Origin: Algiphilus sp022763315
GTDB taxonomy: Bacteria > Pseudomonadota > Gammaproteobacteria > Nevskiales > Nevskiaceae
Direction: 5' to 3' (one strand)
Assembly (NCBI RefSeq): GCF_965249985.1
Contig: NZ_OZ252280.1
DNA length: 64,000 nucleotides
The position numbers and the translations under genes are program-made. This document shows positions 37,463-47,034 of the stretch, one piece after another. Each line of letters opens with the position of its first letter. The first letter of the stretch is position 1. The notes beneath the pieces were generated by a model. That model was not told the DNA's origin and did not search any database. It saw only the letters and a list, made by a program, of their open reading frames with translations.

Positions 37463-38635
37463 ATGCACAGTTGGCGGGAGAGCTTCATCGTCTTCCTGCG
37501 CCTCGGTCTCACCGCTTTTGGCGGCCCGGTGGCGCATCTCGCCTATTTCCGCGAAACCTTTGTCGTGCGGCGGCAATGGCTCAGCGAAGCGCAGTATGCG
37601 GAACTGGTCGCACTGTGCCAGTTCCTTCCCGGACCGGCATCCAGTCAGGTTGCCATGGCCATCGGCCATCACCGCGCCGGGGCGCCCGGCATGCTCGCCG
37701 CATGGTGCGCCTTCACCCTGCCCTCGGCCATCGCACTGCTCGCCTTTGCCTGGCTGGCGTTGCCCTATGCCGAGGGCGGTACGGCCGGCTGGCTGATCGG
37801 CATCAAGGCCGCCGTCGTCGCGGTGGTCGCGCATGCCCTGGTCAGCATGGGACGGAGCCTGCTCCCGACACCCCTCTGCGTCCTGCTCGCCGCGGGCGCC
37901 TGCCTGCTGATCCTGCTCAGCGGCGGCCTCGTCGCCCAGCTCGTCGTCATCGTGGGCGCAGCCGCAGTGGGCTGGTTGCTGCTGGATCGAGACCGCACGG
38001 TTGAGACGGCGGCGCATGGACCGCCGCGGGAAGAGCGCGCCCGCCCGCTGGCCTGGTTGCTCGTGTTCCTGTTACTGCTCCTCGGCCTGCCGTGGATGGC
38101 CGCAGTCTGGGAGCACCCTTGGCTGGCAGTGGCTGACCGCTTCTATCGCACCGGCTCCCTGGTCTTCGGTGGCGGGCATGTGGTCTTGCCGCTGCTGCAC
38201 GGGGCGGTGGTCGAAACGGGCTGGGTCAGCGCCACGGATTTTCTCGCCGGCTATGCCGCGGCGCAGGCCATCCCTGGCCCGCTGTTCAGCGTGGCCGCCT
38301 ACCTGGGCGCCGTCATGCAGAACGGAGGGCTGCTCACCGCCATCGTCGCCCTGGCCGCCATCTTCCTGCCCTCGGCCTTGCTGCTGTTGGGGATACTGCC
38401 CCTGTGGCACCGCCTGCGCCAGAGTGACGGCGCCCGCCGCGCCATGACCGGTGTGGGGGCGGGGGTGGTCGGCCTGCTGGCGGCGGCCTGGTGGCATCCG
38501 GTCCTCCAGACCGGCGTCCAGGGACCGGTCACCGGCGCCATGGCGCTGCTCGGCTTTGGGTTGCTGTGGCAAGGCCGGACACCCGCCTGGACCATCGTGC
38601 TGGGCAGCGCCGCCGTCGGCGCGCTACTGCTCTGA
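37463..38635 (+). CDS. chrA: ChrA-type chromate transporter
   Basis: 390 residues of two homologous CHR halves. The first has LRLGLTAFGGPVAHLAYFRE and CQFLPGPASSQ; the second has GSLVFGGGHVVLPLL and AQAIPGPLFSVAAYLGA. This two-domain long form effluxes chromate in the best studied cases, but many chromosomal members have no demonstrated resistance role. It is divergent from the metallo-hydrolase gene and no ChrB regulator is adjacent. Confidence 0.92.
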   Translation: MHSWRESFIVFLRLGLTAFGGPVAHLAYFRETFVVRRQWLSEAQYAELVALCQFLPGPASSQVAMAIGHHRAGAPGMLAAWCAFTLPSAIALLAFAWLALPYAEGGTAGWLIGIKAAVVAVVAHALVSMGRSLLPTPLCVLLAAGACLLILLSGGLVAQLVVIVGAAAVGWLLLDRDRTVETAAHGPPREERARPLAWLLVFLLLLLGLPWMAAVWEHPWLAVADRFYRTGSLVFGGGHVVLPLLHGAVVETGWVSATDFLAGYAAAQAIPGPLFSVAAYLGAVMQNGGLLTAIVALAAIFLPSALLLLGILPLWHRLRQSDGARRAMTGVGAGVVGLLAAAWWHPVLQTGVQGPVTGAMALLGFGLLWQGRTPAWTIVLGSAAVGALLL

Positions 38636-39211
38636 TTCGAGCGCCCGTTCGGCCTCGGCTATACGCTGGCGCACCGGCACGCCATCGATAAAGAGGTCGG
38701 TGAGTACCGCCTCCCCGTTCCGCACCCGCACCACCGCCCAGGATGGCGCCAACGAGGTTGCGCGATCCGCGCGCATCGCTTCTCGCGCCAGGCGCTCAGC
38801 TTCCGGCGCCAGTCGCTCATTCAGGTAGTAGCGGTCGAAGGGCAGCCGCACACGCAGGCGGGTGTCATCGATGCGATGCGCGACGCGCACTGTCAGATAA
38901 TCGCCCTCCGGCGGCACACGGCGCGGCGGCTGCAGTACCGCAAAACCACTCTGTTCCACCCTGATCGGGGCGTACAACGGTTGATCGGAGGGATAGCTGG
39001 CGCCTGCCGGAACCGTCATCTCGGCCGCGGCGAATTGCAAGGTCACGTAGCGGCCGCGAAAGGGGTCCACCGGGTCGACGGGCGCCGTGCGGAAGCGGTA
39101 GGCAGTGCCACGATCCACCACTTGCTGATACTGCTGGATCTGGCTGACCGGCAGCGCCCACTGCAAAGCGAATACGGCCAGCATGGCGAGAAGGCATCCG
39201 TAGCGCTTCAT
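38624..39211 (-). CDS. GDYXXLXY-type exported protein
   Basis: 195 residues with an N-terminal signal/anchor (about 1-22). It carries PVDPFRGRYVTLQF and EGDYLTVRV (the GDYxxL-type motif), the signature of a domain usually encoded beside DUF2157 membrane proteins, which is the case here (ATGA overlap at 39208-39211). It probably lies in the periplasm attached to the inner membrane. Function is unknown. Confidence 0.82.
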   Translation of the reverse strand: MKRYGCLLAMLAVFALQWALPVSQIQQYQQVVDRGTAYRFRTAPVDPVDPFRGRYVTLQFAAAEMTVPAGASYPSDQPLYAPIRVEQSGFAVLQPPRRVPPEGDYLTVRVAHRIDDTRLRVRLPFDRYYLNERLAPEAERLAREAMRADRATSLAPSWAVVRVRNGEAVLTDLFIDGVPVRQRIAEAERALESEQ

Positions 39212-40476
39212 ACGCGCACCGCGCGACGACGCAACCAGAGACTGGCCGCGATAAAAGCGAGCCCCACGATCACGAAGGCGAGGCCACGCAGCGAGAAGGG
39301 CAGATCAGCATCCAGGAAGCGCACCAACACCAGTAGGCTGACCGCAATCAGGCCAGCATGGGCCGTGCCCAGCTGTCCGAGGCGCAGGCCCTGATGCAGT
39401 AGCGTCACCCCCATGCCCAGCACATAGCCATTGGCGAGCAGCATGCCGAGCCACACGGGTACGACCGAGGCGTCCATCAGTAAGGCACAGCTTCCGAAGA
39501 CAACGGGCACCGCCCCCGCCGCCACCAGGAAATGGTGCGCCCGCACGGCGCGCACGAGCAATGCGGCAAAGACGAGGCCCTCTACGAGCAGTACGCCAGA
39601 GGCGACCGGGGAGACAAGGGCATCGAAGGCGACACCCCTTCCCAGCCAGAAACCCTCGAAAGTGGCGGCTGCGGCCATCACGATCAGCCCACCCTGCGCA
39701 AGGATGCGCAGCGGTGCCAGCGGCGCGCGCCCATGGACATCGCGCGCCAACCAGACGATGCCGACCGTCAGCACCAGCCCCAGCAAGGCCGCCTGCCACC
39801 CGGCGCGTTCAGCCATGCTGAGGGCGACGGCAGCGGTCGCCATCAGGACCCAGAGCGAGAGCGTCAATTCGGCAGCCGCCCGCTGACCCGTCCGCCAAGC
39901 CAGGCTGATCAGCGGCAGCAGACTGGCGAAGGCAGCCAGCACGGCGAAAATGGCGGCCCCCTCGGCGGCCACCGTCCATCCCAACAAGGCGGCCGCGCTC
40001 AGCAAGAGGACGGAAAGCGCGCGCAGCACATAGGCCAGCGGCAAAGCAAGCAGCGCACAGCTCAGCAGGTACCCATCCAGGTCACTGCTGAGGTGATACA
40101 TCTGACCCACCAGCGCCAGCGCTGCCGCGAAGGCCAAGGCGGTGAAAGCGCCGGTGGCTTCCCGCCAGTGCGAACTGGAATCGGCGCGCATCAGCGCCCA
40201 AAGGCAGGCCCCTTGCCCCAACGCCAGCGGGGCAAAGGCGATCAGCATGCGCGCCCCGCGCGACAACCCATCCCAGTTGTGGGCGAGCAGCAGCACCACG
40301 CCGAAGCCCACCAGCAGCGCGCCCAGTGCACCGAACAGGGGCCAGATCCAGCGTCGTGGCGGTGCGCTGTGCGCCACACAGTAGGCACGCAGGCGTGCAG
40401 CGACCGCCGCGTCGATCACCCCTTCCGCCTGCATCCGCGGCAACTCCTGCTGCAGCCATTCCGGGCCGCGCTTCAT
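39208..40476 (-). CDS. DUF2157 multi-span membrane protein
   Basis: 422 residues. A soluble N-terminal segment (about 1-45: WLQQELPRMQAEGVID) is followed by about twelve hydrophobic helices. The first helix has the DUF2157 pattern IWPLFGALGALLVGFGVVLL and AHNWDGLSRGARML. Such proteins pair with GDYXXLXY proteins, as here; the role is not known, and the polytopic layout suggests a membrane scaffold or transporter. The frame extends upstream to 40875, but MKRGPEW is the natural start. Confidence 0.85.
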   Translation of the reverse strand: MKRGPEWLQQELPRMQAEGVIDAAVAARLRAYCVAHSAPPRRWIWPLFGALGALLVGFGVVLLLAHNWDGLSRGARMLIAFAPLALGQGACLWALMRADSSSHWREATGAFTALAFAAALALVGQMYHLSSDLDGYLLSCALLALPLAYVLRALSVLLLSAAALLGWTVAAEGAAIFAVLAAFASLLPLISLAWRTGQRAAAELTLSLWVLMATAAVALSMAERAGWQAALLGLVLTVGIVWLARDVHGRAPLAPLRILAQGGLIVMAAAATFEGFWLGRGVAFDALVSPVASGVLLVEGLVFAALLVRAVRAHHFLVAAGAVPVVFGSCALLMDASVVPVWLGMLLANGYVLGMGVTLLHQGLRLGQLGTAHAGLIAVSLLVLVRFLDADLPFSLRGLAFVIVGLAFIAASLWLRRRAVRV

Positions 40477-40736
40477 CGCGCCCCGCTCATCGCTGCCCTG
40501 CCGCCCTCGTGTCCGTGTCGCTTCAGCACGCCTCTCCTCTCGCGGCACGCTGCTGCCGCTGCGGGTCTCCTGGCGACATCCTACCGCCCGCCGACACCTT
40601 GCCGGTGGGGCGCTCGACGGGATTCGGCACCTTGATCCTCCAGTCTCGATGCACGAGGAACGGCAGACGCCGACGCAATTGAACGATCGTCCAGTGTCCG
40701 GCACACTCGTGACAAACGACAAAGCAGGAGACAGCC

Positions 40737-42116
40737 ATGCCGGATAACAGCGCGATCCCGCGCTACTGTGACGCCGAGGTACCACCCAGCGCCACACGGC
40801 ACGACCTACGGCATGTCCCGGGGACGTCGGGCCTGCCCATCGTCGGACAGACGCTGGAGTTCCTGCGCGATCCACTGTCCTTCACGCGCAGCCAGCACCG
40901 ACGCTTCGGCAATGTCTCCCGGGTGAACTTCCTATTCTGTGAGCGTGCCTGCCTGCTCAGCGCCGACGCTAATACGCTGCTGCTGCGCGACCGGGAGGGC
41001 ATCTTCTCGGCGCACGACGGCTGGACCCCCATCCTCGGCGACCTGTTTCCGCACGGGTTGATGCTGCGCGACGGCGCCGACCACAAGCACCACCGCCGCT
41101 TGATGCAGCCCGCCTTTCGCAAGGAAGCGCTCGACGCGTACCTGGAGCGTATGCAGCCGCATATCCAGGCAGCCGTTCGCGCTTGGGCCGGCCAGTCACG
41201 GATGCACTTCTACCCAGCAGTGAAGAAGCTGACGCTGGGCATTGCGGCCGACTGCTTTCTGGGTCTCGAACTGCAGTCGGAGATCGATGCCGTCAACAGC
41301 GCCTTTACCGATGTGGTGGAAGCTTCCACGGCGGTGGTGCGCGTCCCCGTTCCGCTGGCCGGACGCAAATACGCCCGCGGCCTGCGCGGCCGCCGCTTTC
41401 TTGAGGATTTCATCGCCGCGCGCATTCCCGATCATCGCCGCGGTACGGCCAATGACCTGCTCAGCCAGCTGTGCCACGCCCGTGACGAAGAGGGCGCGCA
41501 CTACAGCGACGAGGATGTCGTCAACCACATGATCTTCCTCATGATGGCGGCGCATGACACCACCACCAGCGCGCTCACCACCATCGTCTATGCCCTCGCC
41601 GCGCATCCCGAGTGGCAGCAGCGTCTGCGCGCCGATGTCGCGCGCATCGGGGGCGAGCGCCTGTCGCCCGAACTGGTCGAAGCCGCTGCGCTGACCAACC
41701 AGGTGCTGCGCGAAGCCCTGCGCCTGTATCCGCCGTTGACCACCATGGTGCGACAGGCGACACGCCCCTTTTCCGTCGATGGCGTCGACCTGCCAGCAGG
41801 TACCTCGGCCGCCATCTTCCCGGTATTTACGCATCGCGATCCGCAGTGGTGGAGCGAGCCCGACAGTTTCGACCCCGAACGCTTCGGCCCGGATCGGGCC
41901 GAGCACCGTCGCCACCCCTTCGCCTGGGTGCCTTTCGGCGGTGGCGCGCACATGTGCCTCGGTCTGCACTTCGCTGAGATGCAGGTCAAGGCGGTGATGC
42001 ACGTCATGCTGCGGCAGATGGCGTGGACGGTCGACGCGGGGTACACCATGCCCTACCAGCTCGCGCCCATCGCCAAACCCCGCGATGGACTGCCCATCCG
42101 GATCGAGTCGCGCTGA
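40737..42116 (+). CDS. Cytochrome P450
   Basis: 459 residues, without a membrane anchor. The N-terminus has PGTSGLPIVGQTLEFLRDP. The I-helix reads MMAAHDTTTSAL with Asp274/Thr275, the ExxR motif is EALR, and the heme loop FGGGAHMCLG has ligand Cys407. The heme loop and helix C region (GLMLRDGADHKHHRRLMQPA) recall the CYP120/CYP26 and sterol-type group more than bacterial CYP153 alkane hydroxylases. It should hydroxylate a lipophilic substrate using a separate ferredoxin and reductase, neither of which is encoded nearby. AGGAG precedes the ATG. Confidence 0.92.
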   Translation: MPDNSAIPRYCDAEVPPSATRHDLRHVPGTSGLPIVGQTLEFLRDPLSFTRSQHRRFGNVSRVNFLFCERACLLSADANTLLLRDREGIFSAHDGWTPILGDLFPHGLMLRDGADHKHHRRLMQPAFRKEALDAYLERMQPHIQAAVRAWAGQSRMHFYPAVKKLTLGIAADCFLGLELQSEIDAVNSAFTDVVEASTAVVRVPVPLAGRKYARGLRGRRFLEDFIAARIPDHRRGTANDLLSQLCHARDEEGAHYSDEDVVNHMIFLMMAAHDTTTSALTTIVYALAAHPEWQQRLRADVARIGGERLSPELVEAAALTNQVLREALRLYPPLTTMVRQATRPFSVDGVDLPAGTSAAIFPVFTHRDPQWWSEPDSFDPERFGPDRAEHRRHPFAWVPFGGGAHMCLGLHFAEMQVKAVMHVMLRQMAWTVDAGYTMPYQLAPIAKPRDGLPIRIESR

Positions 42117-42150
42117 CGTTCACGCAAGACTCAGGCTGGGTGCGCATCCT

Positions 42151-43209
42151 ATGCGACGCATGAAGCCAAGCATCAGTCGTCCCCGACGCCTCAAACCCTG
42201 GCGCCGCCGCGATGCCCTTGGCCGGGCAGCGCGTTGGGTGTTGCGCCGGCGACACGTGCTGATGCCCACAGCCAGCTTCCTGGCCGGTTGCGCCAGCTAT
42301 CTGCTGGTCGAGCGCAGCGCGGCCTTGGCACAGGGCGTGGCGCTGATGGTGCTGGCCAGCTGGATCTGGATTCTCGCGGAACCCCTGCTTTCCGGGCTGC
42401 TGCACCGTTTCAGCAAAGGGCGCGTCTCGCCCGCGCTGTTGCGCATGGTCACGCAGTCACTGCATCAGGAGACGCTGTTCTTCGCACTGCCGTTTGTATG
42501 GGCGGCGACCCACTGGCAAAGCGGTCAGCCGGTCTTTCTGACACTCGTGATCCTTGCGGCCCTCGCAACCACCATCGACCGCATCTACCTGGATCGCATC
42601 TGCGCCGTGCCGTGGCGCGCGCTCGCCTTTCAGGCCTTCTGCGCCTTCGTCGCGGCGTTGGTAGTGGTGCCGCTGGCGCTGCACTGGGATACCCAGCAAG
42701 CACTGCGCATGGCCGGGGGATTGATGCTGATCGGCCTGCTACCGGCTCTCATACAGGCCCTGCGCCACTTGCCACCACGACGTTGGAGTACCGCCACGCT
42801 GGCGCTGGCAGCGCTGCTCGGCCTGGGCTGGCTGCTGCGCGGCGGGATTCCGCCGGTCGGCATCCAGAGTCAGCAGATGCGCCTCACCGAGGCGGTGAGC
42901 GCGACGCTCGTGCCAGGTGCGGCGATCGAGCGCATTACGGCCGAAGAGCTGCGTACCTCGGGCATGCACGCGTTCGCCTCGGTACGGGCACCACTTGGGC
43001 TGCGCCAACCGCTGGTCTTTGAATGGCGCCGCAACGGGCAGTTGGTAGATCGCATCCCAACCACCATCGAGGGTGGGCGTGAGGCTGGTTTCCGCACCTA
43101 TTCGCGCAAGCAGCACTTCCCGCACGATGCCAGCGGCCGCTGGCGGATCGAATTGCGCACGGCCGACGGCCAGCTCGTGGCGCGCGCCGATCTGCAGGTC
43201 AGTGCGTGA
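42151..43209 (+). CDS. DUF5924-like membrane protein with DUF2914-like tail
   Basis: 352 residues. The N-terminus is very basic (about 1-30), followed by roughly seven hydrophobic helices and then a soluble beta-rich C-terminus (about 255-352) with VFEWRRNGQLVDRI and the pattern GRWRIELRTADGQLVARADL, typical of DUF2914. The overall combination fits DUF5924 proteins of gammaproteobacteria. It follows the P450 by 34 bp and may share its transcript. Function is unknown. Confidence 0.72.
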   Translation: MRRMKPSISRPRRLKPWRRRDALGRAARWVLRRRHVLMPTASFLAGCASYLLVERSAALAQGVALMVLASWIWILAEPLLSGLLHRFSKGRVSPALLRMVTQSLHQETLFFALPFVWAATHWQSGQPVFLTLVILAALATTIDRIYLDRICAVPWRALAFQAFCAFVAALVVVPLALHWDTQQALRMAGGLMLIGLLPALIQALRHLPPRRWSTATLALAALLGLGWLLRGGIPPVGIQSQQMRLTEAVSATLVPGAAIERITAEELRTSGMHAFASVRAPLGLRQPLVFEWRRNGQLVDRIPTTIEGGREAGFRTYSRKQHFPHDASGRWRIELRTADGQLVARADLQVSA

Positions 43210-43219
43210 AGGCGGTCAT

Positions 43220-44149
43220 TCAGCGCGCACCTCGGTGGAGCGTCAACAGCAGGATGCCTGCCAGCACCAAGCTGGTCCCGGCCAGCTGCACGCTGCTGAA
43301 AGGCTCATCGAGAATCCACCACGCCAACCCTAGGGTTGATACCGGCCCCATCATCCCGGCCTGCGCCGCGGGCCCGGCGCCGATGCGGGCAATGGCAAAC
43401 ATCGTCAGAAAGACTGGCAGCACGGTGCACAGCGTCGCGTTGATCAGCGACAGCTGCCACACCGCCGCGCTCTGCGTGAACAAGGTGGGAAAGGGTCGCA
43501 GCAGCGCGTACTGCAGCAGGCTGGCGATACAACAAGCGATCAGGGCCAGCGACACCAGCCTGAGCGTGCCCACGCGATTGACCAGCTCGCCCGAAAGCAA
43601 CAGGTAGATGGCATAGCTGACCGCCGCTCCGAAGACCAACCCGGCCCCGAGCACCACGCCCTCCCCGCCAAGGGAGAGGTCGTGCCAGAACACCAGAACG
43701 ATGCCGGCATAGGCGAAGGCCATCGAGCACCACTGCAGCCGCGTCACCCGGCGTTGGTAGAAGAGCATGCCGAGCAACAGCACGAAGGTGGGCGTCAGGA
43801 AGAGGATCAGACGTTCCAGGCCCGCGGTGATGTACTGCAGCCCCAGGAAATCGAGCATGCTGGCGGCGTAGTAGCCCAGCAGGCCCAGCGCCATGATATG
43901 CAGCGCATCGCGCCAGGAGGGCCGCGGCCGTTGCGCCCAGGTCCAGGCGGCAATCAGCAGGAAGACGGGCACCGACAACAGCATGCGCAGCGCCAGCAAG
44001 GTCACCGCGTCGATGCCCTCGCGGTAGAGCAGCTTGGCCACGATGGCCTTGGCGGAAAAGAACACTGCGCCCATTACCGCGAGTGCGAGTCCGCCCATGT
44101 AATAGCGGCGAGCCTGCAGCGAGGGCGCGCGCATTGGGATTTCACTCAT
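43220..44149 (-). CDS. EamA/DMT-superfamily transporter
   Basis: 309 residues, ten predicted spans in two EamA repeats (residues about 20-155 and 165-305). The first repeat has FFSAKAIVAKLLYREGIDAV, the second LGLAWWILDEPFSSVQLAG. This family exports metabolites such as amino acids or takes up small solutes; the substrate is unknown. The frame converges with the DUF5924-like gene 11 bp away. Confidence 0.9.
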   Translation of the reverse strand: MSEIPMRAPSLQARRYYMGGLALAVMGAVFFSAKAIVAKLLYREGIDAVTLLALRMLLSVPVFLLIAAWTWAQRPRPSWRDALHIMALGLLGYYAASMLDFLGLQYITAGLERLILFLTPTFVLLLGMLFYQRRVTRLQWCSMAFAYAGIVLVFWHDLSLGGEGVVLGAGLVFGAAVSYAIYLLLSGELVNRVGTLRLVSLALIACCIASLLQYALLRPFPTLFTQSAAVWQLSLINATLCTVLPVFLTMFAIARIGAGPAAQAGMMGPVSTLGLAWWILDEPFSSVQLAGTSLVLAGILLLTLHRGAR

Positions 44150-44263
44150 CCCCCATTATCGCCGCTGCCTGCGTGGCGACGCAGGTCGGCAGTGCAGGTT
44201 GCCTCTTGACCCAATCCGCATTTCCGGCGGCATGATGGTCACCGACAACCGCATGGAGAGCTC

Positions 44264-44842
44264 ATGGAAGACCGCATGCTGCGCGCCATGGCGCGCTGGC
44301 CCAATGTCCCTGCGCTGTACGGATGGCTGTTGCTCGATCGTCGCGGCAACTGGCATGTGCGCGGCGAACGCATCACGCGCCCGCAGATCATCGACACCAT
44401 CAATGCCAATTATCTGCCCGATGCGGAGGGCGCCTGGTACTTCCAGAACGGTCCGCAGCGCGGCTATGTCTGTCTCGCCTATGCGCCCCTGATCCTCATG
44501 GCGCGCGCCGACGGCAGCCTGGTGACCCACACCGGCGCGCAGGTCCAGGCACCCACCACCGCCTGGATGGATGAGGATGGCAGCCTACTGCTGACCACCG
44601 AGCATGGGCCGGCTCTGCTCGCCGACACCGAGGGCGATTGGCTGCTCGAGCGACTGATCAGCGAGGGCGACTCGGTCGATGAGGCGCAGTTGGCGCAGGC
44701 CCTCGCGCAGCCCAGCGGCAGCCCGACGGCACTGCGGCTGTCATGGGGCAAAGGGCAGAGCCTGCCCTTGACCCGCCTCGACGCCGCGCAGGCGCCTGCC
44801 AGCCTCGGCTTCATCGCCGATCCGCAGCCTGCTGACTCCTAA
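44264..44842 (+). CDS. Conserved protein of unknown function (DUF2946-type)
   Basis: 192 residues. It opens MARWPNVPALYGWLLLDRRG (from residue 9) and continues ADEGAWYF-like (EGAWYFQNGPQRGYVCLAYA), a pattern I associate with a beta- and gammaproteobacterial family of unknown function, probably DUF2946; the number is from memory and unsure. It has no signal peptide, so is cytoplasmic. GGAG lies five nt before the ATG. It overlaps the convergent DUF5995-type gene by 4 nt. Confidence 0.68.
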   Translation: MEDRMLRAMARWPNVPALYGWLLLDRRGNWHVRGERITRPQIIDTINANYLPDAEGAWYFQNGPQRGYVCLAYAPLILMARADGSLVTHTGAQVQAPTTAWMDEDGSLLLTTEHGPALLADTEGDWLLERLISEGDSVDEAQLAQALAQPSGSPTALRLSWGKGQSLPLTRLDAAQAPASLGFIADPQPADS

Positions 44843-45858
44843 ACGCGCAGGCGGCGTCGGCGCCCCCACAACCCGAGTACCGCAGCGAGTGCCCACCATG
44901 GCGCTAGCGCACCGCTGCCAGCGGAGGTCGCGGCGCCATCCGTCGCGGCACCACCTCCCCCTGCCGCACGATCCTCGGCGAGGACGCGTTCACAATGCGC
45001 GCGGCGCAACGCACGCCGTCCGGGGATCGCACCCGTGGCGAGTACCTCGGCCGTCAGCTCGGCCTGCCACTCAATGCTATCGGCGGTCAACGGCGCTAGC
45101 CCACTGCCGGCATGGCGCACGAGCCGCTCCGCGTTGCGCCAGACGCCTTCACGCCAGAGCGCTACCAGCTGCTGCGCAGCCAGGTTGTCGACCAGCAGGC
45201 CCTCACCCAGCAGGTCCTGCAGAAAGGGGTCGTAGCGACGTTGAATCTCGTTGACGATGGGCGTATAGGCCGTGTTCAGCGTGCGATTGAAGCGGTCGTG
45301 ATCCGCTTTTCGGCTGCTGCCATCCGGCAGTTGCAGCCCCACCACCGCCAGCGCGAAGGGCATGTCGCGCTGTACATGGGCATTGATCGCCAGCAGCATG
45401 TCGTGGAGTCCCAGCCAATCCCCCTCCTGTGCCGCCGCCATCGCCGTTTCCCAGGCCGGCGGGATCGCTCGCCCCGCGAGATGGTCGGTGATCATCTGCT
45501 CGTAGAGTTCGTAGAAGGCGAGCGCCTCGAAGCCAAAACCGGCAGGGTCGTCGAAGAAGCCCGGGTCGGTTTCGAGCTGGCGTCGCGCTTCCCGCGTCAG
45601 CAGGCGGTAGACGGTGGGAAAGACGGCGCGGTGATCGCAACCGAAGAAGCGTTCCCATTCGGCGAGCTGCGCCTCGACGAATTGCACGCAGCGCAAACCA
45701 TCCGCGCCGCAGCGCGCAGCGCGGTCCTCGGCCGGCGCGTCCTGATACAGCGGCGGCAACACATCCGTCAGCGGCACATAGGGCACCGACTGTGCGTGGC
45801 CTTGGCCCACGCCCGACAGGGCGACAATCGCTATGCAGACGGCAACACCGTGGCGCAT
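44839..45858 (-). CDS. DUF5995-type exported protein with sorting-like tail
   Basis: 339 residues with a signal peptide (about 1-22). The core has MLLAINAHVQRDMPFALAVV and KADHDRFNRTLNTAY, similar to DUF5995. The C-terminus is GGGG- and SGSG-rich, then a hydrophobic helix (ALAPWWALAAVLGLWG) and the basic end RRRRLRV, which has the shape of a GlyGly-CTERM or MYXO-CTERM sorting signal. In rhombosortase systems such tails are cleaved after Gly; no rhombosortase gene is seen here. The ATG at 45858 has GGAGGAG upstream. Confidence 0.75.
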   Translation of the reverse strand: MRHGVAVCIAIVALSGVGQGHAQSVPYVPLTDVLPPLYQDAPAEDRAARCGADGLRCVQFVEAQLAEWERFFGCDHRAVFPTVYRLLTREARRQLETDPGFFDDPAGFGFEALAFYELYEQMITDHLAGRAIPPAWETAMAAAQEGDWLGLHDMLLAINAHVQRDMPFALAVVGLQLPDGSSRKADHDRFNRTLNTAYTPIVNEIQRRYDPFLQDLLGEGLLVDNLAAQQLVALWREGVWRNAERLVRHAGSGLAPLTADSIEWQAELTAEVLATGAIPGRRALRRAHCERVLAEDRAAGGGGAATDGAATSAGSGALAPWWALAAVLGLWGRRRRLRV

Positions 45859-45942
45859 GGCGGTCTCCTCCATGGTCTTTTCGGAGGATGCTATGCCCGC
45901 CCGTGGGCGCCGGCAAATGCGGCGCCCAATGCCGTGCGCGGA

Positions 45943-46512
45943 CTATCGCGCGAAGGTCGCCTCGAGGGTGCCCACCGCCAAGGCCTTCGCGTTGAGCTGG
46001 AAGCCGATCAGCGCGGCGCTGGCGTCTTCCGGCACCGGCAGGCTTTCCATGGGCAGCGCGAAGACGCGGACCTGATAGCGGTGGGGATCATGCCCCTCCG
46101 GTGGACAGGGGCCGCCATAGGCGTGCGCACCGAAGTCGTTGCGCGCCTGCAGTGCGCCTTCCGGCAGGGCGTCGCCCTCTGCGGTGCCAGCGCCTTCTTC
46201 AATGGCCGTCGTGTCGGCGGGAATGTTGTAGGCGATCCAATGCCACCAGCCGCTGCCGGTGGGGGCGTCCGGATCGTAAATGGTCACGGCGAGGCTCTGC
46301 GTGCCCTCGGGCAGCTCCGACCAGGACAACTGCGGTGAGCGATTCCCGCCCGTGCACCCAAAGCCATCGTAGACCGAGCGCATGGGCACGGTCTCGCTGG
46401 CCGACCATGTAGTGCTGGACACGGTCAGCTCGGCATCCTGTGCCTGGGCCGCCATGGCGACGGAGGAGGCAAGCAGCACGCCCGCCGTCATCGCATAAAG
46501 ATTGCTACGCAT
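45943..46512 (-). CDS. YbhB/YbcL-type PEBP family exported protein
   Basis: 189 residues with a signal peptide (about 1-25, ending AQAQ). The phosphatidylethanolamine-binding fold is indicated by SPQLSWSELPEGTQSLAV, YDPDAP, GWWHWIAYNIP and GGPCPPEGHDPHRYQV. Bacterial relatives are called Raf-kinase-inhibitor-like, but their role is unknown; the pocket binds anionic groups. CGGAG precedes the start. Confidence 0.9.
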   Translation of the reverse strand: MRSNLYAMTAGVLLASSVAMAAQAQDAELTVSSTTWSASETVPMRSVYDGFGCTGGNRSPQLSWSELPEGTQSLAVTIYDPDAPTGSGWWHWIAYNIPADTTAIEEGAGTAEGDALPEGALQARNDFGAHAYGGPCPPEGHDPHRYQVRVFALPMESLPVPEDASAALIGFQLNAKALAVGTLEATFAR

Positions 46513-46626
46513 GAAAAAACTCCGTAATGGACGAGGGCTCAGCCTACAAAGGGGCCAGGCCATGCGCCAGCGCCGTTGCGTTCACGGCCACCGCGCAAAT
46601 CGAGTGGGTTGTCGGCTCATCAGCCA

Positions 46627-46650
46627 CGACGCCGCCGAAGGGCGGCGTCG
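46627..46650. terminator. GC hairpin with GAAG loop
   Basis: CGACGCCGCC / GGCGGCGTCG, a perfect 10-bp stem between the SnoaL-like and YbhB-like genes (both minus strand). There is no T run on either strand, so it is uncertain as a terminator. Confidence 0.4.
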
Positions 46651-46662
46651 CGGGATGCCAAC

Positions 46663-47034
46663 TCACATCGTGTAGAAGAATTCTTCGCGCACGATCTTGC
46701 CGTCGACGACGGTATAGACGCCGACTTCCTTCATCTGAGTGCGCTCGCCCGATGCTCTGTCCGTCACGTCCATCTCGAAGATCACCGCGAAACGATCGTC
46801 GCCGTGCATGTAAGGGCCATCGACGGTGCTGTCATGCTCTTCCATAGCGCTGTACCACCAATCGTGCTTGCCCTTGATGGCATCGCGGCCCTTGGTTTCG
46901 CGACGCTCCGCGCCCGGTCCCTGCACCGCCTCCACCGACACCGCATCCTCGGCGTAAAGCGTTGCCAACCCCTTGTCGGTCTCTCCAGACCGACAGAACT
47001 CGACCAGCTTGTCTGCCACTTCCCGACCCGTCAT
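46663..47034 (-). CDS. SnoaL/NTF2-like protein
   Basis: 123 residues matching the NTF2-like fold: YAEDAVSVEAVQGPGAERRE, a KGRDAIKGKHDWW segment and the terminal VYTVVDGKIVREEFFYT. Members are small pocket proteins, some with isomerase or hydrolase activity, others binding ligands. No catalytic His-Asp pair can be confirmed by eye. It is oriented away from the ABC-transporter genes. Confidence 0.8.
   Translation of the reverse strand: MTGREVADKLVEFCRSGETDKGLATLYAEDAVSVEAVQGPGAERRETKGRDAIKGKHDWWYSAMEEHDSTVDGPYMHGDDRFAVIFEMDVTDRASGERTQMKEVGVYTVVDGKIVREEFFYTM

Noticed and set aside
45112..46338. Long plus-strand frame across the DUF5995-type and YbhB-type genes
   Set aside because: Antisense to two genes with signal peptides, ribosome sites and family motifs.
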